Source: Sinotaia quadrata (lineage: Eukaryota > Mollusca > Gastropoda > Architaenioglossa > Viviparidae). From it: a stretch of 64,000 nucleotides of DNA. The translations under genes were made by a program, and so were the position numbers. The first letter of the stretch is position 1. Each line of letters starts with the position of its first letter. The notes under the pieces were generated by a model. It made no database searches. It was not told the DNA's origin and saw only the letters and a program-made list of their open reading frames with translations. The stretch lies in contig CM054178.1 of the NCBI GenBank assembly GCA_028829895.1, forward strand, positions 26,211,701 to 26,275,700. The letters run 5' to 3'. Shown here piece after piece: positions 12,319 through 24,300 of the stretch.

Positions 12319-15300
12319 TCTTCAACTTAGTGTAGTGTAACAGAGGAACAAATCTCATCTCTTACATATCTCTCTCAATTTTCTGTAAGAATGTTGAGTA
12401 TAAATATCACTTCTTTCATATTTCTTTTATTTATTGAAATTCCTTTTTAAACAAATCTCAATTCATATTTTATTTAATTCTTTGTAACATTAATGAGCAC
12501 AAATCTCACCTCTTTCATTTTCCTTTCAGATTACCGAGGCATTTCTGAGACACAAATCTCATTTAATTTCTGAGACAAATTTCATCTCTTTCATATCCTT
12601 TTCAGATTACATAGGCATTTCTGAGATAACTCTTTTTATATTCCCTTCAGGTTACTAAGACATTTCTGAGATTAGATCTCACATCTTTCATATTCCATTC
12701 AGATTACTGAGACAAATCTCACCTCTTTCAAATTCCTTTCAGAATACTAGGCATTTCCGAGACAAAAATCTCATTTTCTTTTCTGAGACAAATCTTATCT
12801 CTTTCATATTCCCTTCATATTACTAAGGCATTTCTGAGATAAATCTCACCTTTTTCTTATTCCCTTCAGGTTAATATCTCACCTCTTTCATAATCATATT
12901 CCCTTCAGATTATTGAGGCATTTCTGAGACACAAAACTTACCTCTTTCATATTCCTTTCATATTGCTGAGATATTTCTGTGACTAAAATCTCACCTCTTT
13001 CATATCCACTTCAGATTAATGAAGCAGTTCTGAGACAAATCTCACCTCTTTCATATCTATTTTAATTCAATGCAGTATTTCTGAATCACAAACCTCAACT
13101 TTCATTCCACATCAATATGAAGCATTTAGCTTTTAATTTATTGTAGTATTTTTGAGCAAATTGCACCTTTTCACAATCCCTTCAATTTATTGTAGCATTT
13201 CTGAGGCACACACTTCATCTTTTATAGATTTTCTGAGCAACAAATCTCACCTCTTTAATGTCCTTTCAAACTTTTTTTACTGTAATATTTCTTAAGTACA
13301 AATTTCACTGCTTTCATCTTCCCTTCAATAATAAATAACATTTCTAAGGCACAAATCTCACCTCTTTTACGTCCTTTCAAACTTTTTTTACTGTAATATT
13401 TCTTAGGTACAAATTTCATGCTTTCATCTTCCCTTCAATAATAAATAACATTTCTAAGGCACAAATCTCTTTTACGTCCTTTCAAACTTTTTTTACTGTA
13501 ATATTTCTTAGGTACAAATTTCATGCTTTCATCTTCCCTTCAAGTTCAATAATAAATAACATTTCTAAGGCACAAATCTCACCTTCATATCTACTTCAAT
13601 TTAATATAGCATTTTTGAGAAAAAAATGTACCTTTTTCATGTCCCCTTCAATTTACTGTAACAGTGCTGAGGCAAACATCTCTTCTGTCATAATTTTGAA
13701 GCATTTTTTAGTACTGATATGACCTATTTCACATCCCATTCAGTTTTGTTGCATTTTGGAGGCATATTTTCATCTCTTTCATATACCCTTCAATTCTGTA
13801 CATTTCTGAGGCATAGATCTCACCTCTTTCATATTTTCTATGATTTTCGCAGTATTTCTTAGGCACAAATCTCACCTCTTTCACTTCTGATTCAATCATG
13901 TGTAACATTTCTAGGCATTATACTCTTGTGGTCTCCTACAATTCATTACATTTCTGAACACAAATCTCACCTCTTTCATGTCAACTTCAAATTTATTTCT
14001 GAGAGAAAAATTCTCATCTCTTTCAAATCCCCTTTAATTTAATGATGTGAATTTCTTGGGCAAATATCTCTTGCATCTCCTTTTCAATTCTGTAGCATTT
14101 TTGAGGTACAGCAATCACCTCAAGTGTATCTCTTTCAATTCTGTGACATTTTTGAGGTACAGCAATCACCACATGTGTATCTCTTTCAATTCTGTGGGAT
14201 TTTTGAGGCACAAATTTCACTTCTTTCAATATTCAATTTTGTACCATTTCTGATGTACAAATCTCATCACAATTAATTTTGTAGCAACATATCTCTTTCA
14301 ATCATATGTAGAATTTCTAGGCATAATATTCATCTCTTTTATAGCCCCTTTGATTTATTGTAGGGAATTCTGAGGCAAACATTTCATCTTTTGGAGTACA
14401 AATGTCACCTCTTTTACAACTTCAATTTTGTAACATTCTGGAAGCATATTTTCATCCCTTTCATATGTCCTTCAATTCTGCAGCATGTATGAGGCACAGA
14501 TATCTTCTCTTTCATATCTGATTCAATCATGTGTAACATTTCTAGGTATTATCTCAGCTCTTTCATGTCCTTTATAATTTGTAGTATATCTGAGTATATA
14601 TCTCACCTCTTTCAAGTCAACTTCAATTTAGTCTATTTGTTGTCAGGTGGAAATACGTAGGCAGATGCCACCGTGTCAGGTTATTTTGATGCTTACCGAT
14701 AACTGAATGGGTCAGTGTACTAAAAAATTAAAAGCGACTTTAATTATAAATGGATTTTAAAAATTTAAATTACTACTTATTATAGACATACTAAAGAATT
14801 TTTAAAGTATTATTTTTAATTTATTTACGGTCACCAGATCAAGGAACGCTGTGATTAAAAAGAATGTAAACAAACAAAATCTGGGGCATGACATTATTTT
14901 ACTTTAAAAAATTAAAAAATTAGCATGAAGTTGAAAATTAAAAAAAAATAATGATGAATGCAAGGTTTCTTATCTATTCCCATCAAAAGAATAAGCCCTA
15001 AAAAATCATACTAAGGAATTTTAAAAGTATTATTTTAAATGTATTTACAGTCACCAGATCAAGGAACACTCTGATTCAAAAAATGTAAACAAATAAAATC
15101 TGGGGCATGACAAATTTACTATAAAAAAAAATTAGCAAGAAGTTGAAAATTAAAAAAATATACAAGGTTACTTATCTAGTCCTATCAAAAGAATAAGCCT
15201 TAAAAACTGAAAAATTTCACCTACGTCTGTGTTATGCAAAAAATATCACTTCACATCCCCTTTAATTTACTGTATTGAAATTTCTGCAGCAAATATCTCT

Positions 15301-18300
15301 GATAAAATGCCTTCAGTTCTGTAGCATTTCAGAGGTACAATTGTCACCTCTTACATATTCCTTTCAATGCTGTAGCATTTTTGAGGTACAAATCTCATCT
15401 CTTTCATATCACATTCAATTTTACAGCATTTCTGAGACACAAATCTCTCTCATCACTTTATGCCAGCTTTAATTTACTGCAACATTTCTGAGGCGTACAT
15501 TTCAAATCTGTCATCTCCTTCAATCATGTACAGAATTTCCAGGGATAATATTCACCTTTCATGCCCTCTTCAATTTATTGTAAGGGAATTTTTGAGACAA
15601 GTATATCTCTTTCAAATCTCTTCAATATTTTAGCCTTTCTGAGGTATAAATGTTATATCTTTCATTTTCCTTTCATTCAAGAGCATTTATGAGGCACAAT
15701 TCTCATCCCTTTAATCTTTTAAAGCAGTGGTTCTTAACCTGCATTTGATAGAGGTCAAAACACGCACCTGACTCATATGATTTGTGATGATATGCCCCGC
15801 TTGGCCATCATTGGCTGCAGGTGATCACACTACGTTGCTTGCCAATCTGTGCTGCAGGGAATTTGGTGCACTCAGCAGTCGACTTGTGACTGTCGTGATG
15901 GTATGTCGTGTGATTTCTTTCTTAATATTTTAATCCAAACTAACTATGTCGAGCAAAAACAGAAAGTGGTCGGACGAATATGTACAACATGGATTCACAT
16001 ATATATCAGAACATGAAGGGAGTCAGCGTCCTGTCTGCATGATTTGTAATGCCAATTTAAGCAATTCTAGTCTAGTAGTGGGGCAAAACTAAAGGAACAC
16101 TTCCTTAACCTGCAAGGAGATGGGGAAAACAAGAATGCAACACTTGCTGAATTCAAGGTGAAGAGAGCCAGATTTGATGAAAAGGCTACTCTGCCTGCTC
16201 TCGGCTTTGTACCCATCAACAAACCGATCCTCACAGCATCGTACGAAGTTGCTTACCTGAATGCAAAGCGGGGCATACCACACATCATTGGTGAAACACT
16301 CATAAAACCAGCTGTGTTGAAGATGACGAATCTGATGCTGGGAAAAGCAGCTGAAGTTAAATTATCCCAAATTCCTCTTTCAAATGACACCATCAGCGAC
16401 AGAATAGAGGACATGAGCAAAGACATCTTGGCTCAAGTGGTTGCAGATCTGATTTCAAGCCCGGCAAAATTCAGCCTCCAACTCAATGAGACCTCAGTTA
16501 TTGTATCATTTTGAGGCATAAATCTCAGCCTTGACTCCAGATACTGCAATATTTTGAGGCATAAATCTCAGCCTTGAGCCACAGTTATTGCAGTATTTTG
16601 AGGCATAAATCTCAGCTTTGAGCCACAGTTATTGCAGTATTTTGAGGCATAAATCTCAGCCCTGAGCTCCACCTATTGTGGTATTTTGAGGCATAAATCT
16701 CAGATACTGCAGTATTTTTAGGCACTCTCAGCCTCAAGCCCCATTTATTGTAATATTTTGAGGCATAAATCTCAGTCTTGACCTCCAGATACTGTAGTAT
16801 TTTTAGGCATCTCTCAGCCTTGAGCCCCATTTATTGCAATATTTTGAGGCATAAATCTCAGTCATGAGCTCCAGATATTGGAGTATTTTGAGGCATAATC
16901 TAAGCCATGAGTTCCAGATATTGAAATATTCTGAGGCATAAATTTCAGTCATGAGCTCCTGATACTGCAGTATTTTGAGGCATAAATCCCTGCCTTGAGC
17001 TCCAGCTATTGTATTTTGAGGCATAAATCTGATTCCTGAACTCCATATACTGCAGTATTTTGAGGCATAAATTGAACTCTTCAGATCCAGCTATTGTAGT
17101 TTTTTGAAGTTGAATCTCAGCCTTCAGCTCCAGATATTTCAGTATTTTGAGGCATAAATCTCAGCCTTAAACTCCAGATACTGCAGTATTTTGTGGCATA
17201 CATTTCAAATATGAGCACCAGATATTGCAGTATTTTGGGCATATATCTCAGCCTTGAGCTCCCCATATTGCAGGATTTTAAGGCATACATTTGAACTAGA
17301 GCTCCAGGTACTGCAGTATTTTGAGGCATAAATCTCAGCCTTTAGCCTCAGTTTATTGTAGTATTTAGAGACATAAATCTTACCTTCTTTGCATCCCATT
17401 CACTGTAGTAATTTGAGGCATCAATCTCTCATCTTTAAAGTCCATTTATAGTATTATTATGAGGCATATATCTCAGCTTTAACTGCAGTATTTTGAGGCA
17501 TAAATCTCAGCCTTGAGCTCCACCTATTGTATTATTTTGAGGCATATATCTCAGCCTTGACCCCTTGTTATTGTAGTATTTTGAGGCATAAATCTCAGCC
17601 CTGAGCTCAAGATACTGCTGTATTTCGAGGCATAAATCAGCCTTAAGCTCCACATACTGCAGTATGTTGAGGCATAAATTTCAACCATTAGCTCTGATTA
17701 TTGCATTATTTTGAGGCATAAATCTGAAGTCTTGAGCTCCAGATATTGCAATATTTGGGGGCATGGATCTCAGTCTTGAGCAAGGTACTGAGTATTTTGA
17801 GGCATAAATTTCAATTATGACCTCCAGTTCTTGCAGTATTTTGAGGCATAAATCTCACCATCTTTGCATCCCATCCACTATGTAATTTGAGGCATCAATC
17901 TCTCATCTTTGAAATCCATTTATAGTATTATTTTGAGGCATATATCTCAGCTTTGAGCTCCAGATACTGCAGTATTTTAAGGTATAAATCTCAGCCTTGA
18001 GCTCCACCTATTGTAGTATTTTGAGGCATAAATATCAGCCTTGAGCCCTTGTTAGTGTAGTATTTTGATGCATAAATCTCAGCCCTGAGCTCAAGATACT
18101 GCTGTATTTCGAGGCATAAATCTCAGCCCTGAGCTCAAGATACTGCAGTATTTTGAGGCATAAATTTCAACAATTAGCTCAAATTATTTTATTGGTTTAT
18201 TTTGAGGCATAAATTTGAAGCCTTGAGCTCCAGATACTGCAATATTTTGGGGCATGGATCTCAGTCTTGAGCTCAAGGTACTGAATATTTTGAGGCATAA

Positions 18301-21300
18301 ATTTGACCTCCAGTTACTGCAGTATTTTGAGGTATAAATCTCACCTTCTTGCATCACATTCACTTTAGTAATTTGAGGCAATAATCTCACATCTTTGAAA
18401 ATCATTTAAAGTAGTATTTTGAAGCATAAATCTCAGCCCTGAGCTCAAGATACTGCAGTATTCTGAGGCATAAATATTGCCTTGAGCTCCAGCTATTGTA
18501 GTGTGCTGAGGCATAAATCTCAGCCTTGAGCTCCAGCTATTGTAGTATTTTGAGGCATAAATCTCAATCCTGTGCTCCTGATACTGCAGTATTTTGAGGC
18601 ATAAATATCAGCCTTAAGATCCAGGTAGTGCAGTATTTTGAGGCATAAATCTCAGCCTTAAACCCCAGGTACTGCAGTATTTTGAGGCATAAATGTCAGC
18701 CCTGTGCTCCAGATACTGCAGTATTTTGAGGCATAAACCTCAGCCTTAAGCTCCAGCTACTGCAGTATTTTGGAGCATATATCTCAGCCTTAAGCTCCTG
18801 GTACTTGAGTATTCTGAGGTATAAATATCAGCCTTTAGCCCCAGTTATTGTATCATTTTGAGGCATACATCTCACATTTGCATCCCATTCACTGTAGTTA
18901 TTTGAGGCATGAATCTTCATATTTGAAGTCCATTTATTGTAGTATTTTGAGGCATATATCTCACCTCCTTGAGATCCTCCTCATTGAACGTGAGAAGAAG
19001 TGGGAAGTCCACTTGGTGCTGTTGGAAGCGGTCTAAGAACTGGCCAAGCTGCAGACCAAACAAGAAGACTTCCAGATCTCCATACCTCAGGTCTGTAGTT
19101 CTGAAACAAAATACAGCAACCATCAATATATAAGGTTATGTTGAAATCAGTGTAATAAAAGCAAAAGATAAACACCATTCTGTGGTGAAGTAAATTTGCC
19201 TATCCCTATTTCTAAACTTAACTGTTAAATTGTCAAAGTGACCTATTCTTGGGCACTCTTTATGATAGTATTTTTGTAAGTGACAGAGTTGGAGTAAACA
19301 ACTTGGGTTGAGAATATGATAGAAATTGCTGATCAATCCAAACTGTTCCAACTGGATGAGTACTTTTTCTGAGAAAAATTCTCACACTTGTTCATAACAA
19401 ACTCATCCAATGAGGATGGACTGAAAGTTTCTTTGTTGAAGAAGTACTCCTATTTGATTACTTTGAATCTGAACATAACTCATGTTTGGTCATAAAGGTG
19501 ATTGTTAGCTTATGGTGAGTGACTGATAAAGAAAGAATGGACTTAGAATATTTTCGTACATGTTTGTTATTGATCTCTGATTTGAATTGGAGAATGCTTA
19601 TTTAATTGAACCATTAAATATATAATCAAGTTCATAGTTATCATCATGGAAATGAAAGTAGAGTTTCAGAAAAATAATGAAAGTCAAATGCACATAACCT
19701 TTTCAAAAATGGTGGTGGTCGCCGGCACATGCTCACAACAATGCAGTTTGCAGATTGTCATTGTCTTTCTTATTTGGGTAAGCTCTTTTGCATTTATTTC
19801 CCCTTAAGGGAGGTGTAATCTCTTGTCTCTGTTTTGTATGACTTCTGAATGACTCCTACATTATGCTCATACAGATGAATGATGGAAAAATAATAATAAT
19901 TAAAGGGTAAATAGTTAAACAATTTAATAGAAGTTATTTATAAATTTTTAAAAGAGACATTAAAGCAATCCAACAAGAGGGATTCAGTGAAACACAAAAA
20001 TCTATAATGACATTTGTATGTAAGTACCCATACCGAGAAATAGCAGCTGGTTGGACAACAGCAGATGTTGCCAATCCAGAATAACTGGCTGCATCTCCAC
20101 CGCCTATCTCCTCAGCATTCTTGCCTTCAAACAACCATATAACCTGCTGCATAAAATAAATGAATGCCAAGATTCAGCTTTAAAGCTAAATGAAAAGGCA
20201 TTACACAGTCACAAAAGAAAATTTTTTGTTAATATAAAACATAATAACTAAACTATTCTAAAAGTAATCTTTAACACAGTAATACCTATCTAAAATGTGA
20301 AGGAACACAGTAATACTTATCTGTAATGTGAAGTAAAACAGTAATACTTATCTGTAATGTGAAGGAACACAGTAATACCTATCTATAATGTGAAGTAACA
20401 CAGTAATACTTATCTGTAATGTGAAGTAAAACAGTAATACTTATCTGTAATGTGAAGGAACACAGTAATACCTATCTATAATGTGAAGTAACACAGTAAT
20501 ACTTATCTGTAATGTGAAGTAACACAGTAATACTTATCTGTAATGTGAAGTAACACAGTAATACTTATCTGTAATGTGAAGTAACACAGTAATACTTATC
20601 TGTAATGTAAAGTAACACAGTAATCTATCTGCAATGTGACAGAACACAGTAATACTTTTAAATACCAGACAAAATTAAGGCAAGTCCAACTTTATCCTTA
20701 CAGTTTTAGCTAGAACGGTGTGTAACTCTTTACTGTGCAGGTGCTTTTCCATTTTTTATCTCTGTGCAGGCAAGAATTTTCAGGATTTCAGTGAGATTTA
20801 GGGTTACAATAGTAAAAACATCATATCTTAGGTATCAGTGCATATATTTCAATGAAATAAAATGCAAAATGAAAGGAAATGAAAGCAGCTTTATTAATAT
20901 CCTTACATGAAGTATATTTTCAGGTGTTAAATTTGAATCCATGCACGAAAATATATATTTACACACAAAAATTATTGTCCAGTTATTGTCTGCTACAAAT
21001 ACTATGTACACACACTTTGTTGATGCCAGGAACACTAGTCTGTCATCAGATGACCAATACATCTCTTTTCTCGGCAGGTTGTGAATTCCTATCAAATTCA
21101 TAAGTCCAAAATAAGCCTTAATTTCAGTGGCATTAGTTTCCTTCCAACCTGGATCGCCATTTTGTTTTTCTGCAATTTTCGGACGTGCTTACTCGTTCGT
21201 TTATTCCACTATTTTGTCAAATGTTTCTTCTTTGAAAAACTGGTAGAAGAAAGCCAGCTGAGTACTAACATTAGTTACAGTCACATTCGGCCCCGTTTCT

Positions 21301-24300
21301 TTTATAAATTCCGATATATTCAGTGCTAAAGTACTATTATTCCGTTTGCATCTCCAGATACCCTTCCCTCTACTCCTCTTCGATATCCTCAGAATCTGAT
21401 GCACTCTCCTCCAAAATTTGAAAGATACTACGCTACTGACGCTAATGTCACTTCTAATCCTATCGTCCGATTCAAAATCAACTTCTCTTACCTCATTATC
21501 CAATAAATTGAATCCAGTAAACTCCTCACTAATGCTCGACGATTCTAAAAAATCCAATTAAAACACCAAATGCGAAAAACAAAGAAAACTTTATGAAAAA
21601 ATGAACACAGCAAGGAGAAAACATTTTAAAATGGCATGTGAATCATTGTAGAAACGTCAGATTTCCTCTAGACACCGGAACTCTTACGATTTCTCGAATG
21701 ATATGAGAAGAAAAGAGCACTGGTTGATACAGATGCTTTCGGGTGTTTTGCCCAATATAACGTTCAGGCGTTTTGGGGCACTCCGTCCAGTAAAGGGGTA
21801 AGTGAGGTATGTGGTCCAATGTATGGAAATCCAACTATAGCATGACAAGTTTTAGTACGAACAGTGTTGTAATAAGAGATGTGCTCTACAAAACCACGAG
21901 TTCCAAGCACACACTTGCTGATATTTTTCCAAACAAATTCCATCAACTTATCAAAGTATGATCATCTACAACAGAAAACTTACTTCTTTTCCATTTGCAA
22001 GATCAATAGCTGTAGTACTGTCAATGTGTTTCTTTAATCGATCAGCTCCTCTTTCTAATAGCAGCTTTATCACTGCCTTCTGCTCACGCTGAGTTGCCCA
22101 AGACAGTGCCTGTCAAGCAACACATAGGAAATTTCATTGTTGTTAAGTGACATTGTTAACATATAAAAATAAATGCCCTGAAACAGAAGAAAAATACACA
22201 AATGCATATTGATGAAAGATAAAATAGGCAACAAAGTTCTCTCTAGAAACACGTCATTGTCTACAATGCTGCTAACTATATTATTAGGTTATAAGTTATG
22301 TCATGGGTTACATTAAAAGTTATGCTAAAGATATGTTAAAGGCTGTGTTATCAGTTATGTTAAAGGTTATGTTATCGGTTATGTTAAAGGCTATGTTATC
22401 AGTTATGTTAAAGGTTATGTTGTAGGTTATGTTAAAGGTTATGTTGTAGGTTATGTTATAGGTTATATTATTGATTATGCTACTGGTTATCTTAAAGATT
22501 ATATTATGATTACAGAAGCGGATATTATGCTCTGAATAATGGATATTAATAAGCTCTTAATTATACAAACTTATATTAAAATATGTCAGATCTAAAATTT
22601 ACCATATTTAATAGTGAGGAAAATAATATTTACTTAAAATTACATTCAATTCCAATACATCTATCATATTTCACACTTGTGACAAACAAAACATCACTTT
22701 TAAGTACATTTACATGTTCAAGAATTACACACACTCATGCGTTTTACTTGCATAAATGACAGCTGTTGTCTCAAGTTCCAACTGGCACTATCAGAATTTA
22801 CATTTAAGATTCACAATGCTTAATAAATAATATTCATTTTAAATTCAAAATCTGTATTTATTTATACAGTAGCAATATTTTTTCAAACTGATTATATGTA
22901 GTGCTTTCCACGCAGCAGCTTTTGGCTCAACTAAACATGTCAGATTCATTGTCAGCAATAAGAAAAAATTTCTAATAGAAAAACAGTATTTGATATTGGA
23001 TTTGCAGGCTATAGTTCAATATCACTGTTATAATTAGTAGTCAAAAGTAAACGTTTTATTCTGAGGAACAGAATTTGATGTCTAAGTTGGAGGTTATGTG
23101 CATATGTCAAAAACATTATTGCAACACTGTTATCTGAAACAATATTATGTGATGACTACATGTGTTTAAACATTGTTTATGTAAGTGTTGCAAAAAATAA
23201 AAAGATAAATAATACTACCGTCCAGCCTCTAGAGTCCTGTCGATCAATTTCTGCCTTGTTATCCAACAGAAGTCTGGTAATCTCTAACTGACCTGCTCTT
23301 GCAGCACATATTAGGGCTGTTTCATGATATCTGGTGAATATTTTAAATATGTTTCAATCTAAAACTAAATCATACAGACAAATCTTAACTGTCTGGAACA
23401 ATTTCATGGCTAAGATGAATCCCAAATTTCAAATTAAAAAAAAAAATTAAAAAAGGAATTTGTAAAACCAAAAGAAGATCAAAGATGTATATTTACAAGA
23501 AAGTCCAGTTTTGGAATCTTCTAAATCTACAGGTTGAGCAAGATACCTCAAAATGTAGCCACAAAGCAAGCATTATTAATATTAAAAAGAACCCATACAT
23601 CTCTCAGTTATACCACTTCACAGACAACATATTATGTCAAGTCTTATTTCTTCTTTTTTTTGAATTAGAGATTTAAAATGAGTGATCACTTCTGCCCATG
23701 AGTAATCGATAAAATGACAAAAAGACCGCATTCAAAATAAAGTATACCGGTCATGAGCATTGACATCCACTCCTTTGTCAATTAGTTGCTTCACACAATC
23801 ATACAACACCTCAGGCTTGTTGCAAGTAGATGTGCATGTTGCCATCAAAACAGTAAAAAGATCTGAAAAATAAAGGAAAAAGAAATATTGTGTCCTTTGG
23901 TAATATCATGGATATATGGGACAATATAGGGTGAAGTAAATACCAATAATAGATCATATAATTGTTGAACAGGTAAAAGGTCAGGCATCTTTTTGATAAT
24001 AGTTAAAACTATTGCCTTGTTTGTAGCTGTATTATAATTATAGTCTTTTAAATATTGACATTTTAATTTCATTCTCAGATATCTGTCAGTAATTTTACAT
24101 CCTCCGTAAAATATGTTCAAAATAAAGAATGATAAATGGGAAATAAGGGACAATAAAATATTTAACAAGTTTGACAGAATTGTCTCCCCATAAATGTGAC
24201 CTATTGACCCAGCCATAAATTTGATGGATATATTATGTACATCATAGGCATTGAATAGTTTATTGAGAGTAGTAATAGGTAGCAGCACAGTCGCCCGCCA

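Larger units (their letters stand above)
10792..18964 (-). repeat. ASZ1 intron 8, filled by donor-like minisatellite arrays
   Basis: An 8.2 kb intron. Array A (about 11400-14630 and 15240-15720) has units of roughly 50-60 bp around CTGAGGCACAAATCTCACCTCTTTC (+). Array B (16505-18964) has units of about 44 bp around TTTTGAGGCATAAATCTCAGCCTTGAGCTCCAG (+), given here in pieces no longer than needed. On the coding strand both units resemble the exon 8 end plus donor (ATCTCAAGGAG|GTGAGATATATGCCTCA). Array A units usually retain GAGGTGAGAT; most B units read AAGGCTGAGAT. Repeat-encoded open frames (IYASKYC-like) are not genes. Confidence 0.88.

Noticed and set aside
16612..18405. Several minus-strand open frames with repeating IYASKYC/MPQNT peptides
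   Set aside because: They are translations of the 44-bp minisatellite. The unit is not a multiple of three, and the frames are short and overlap.
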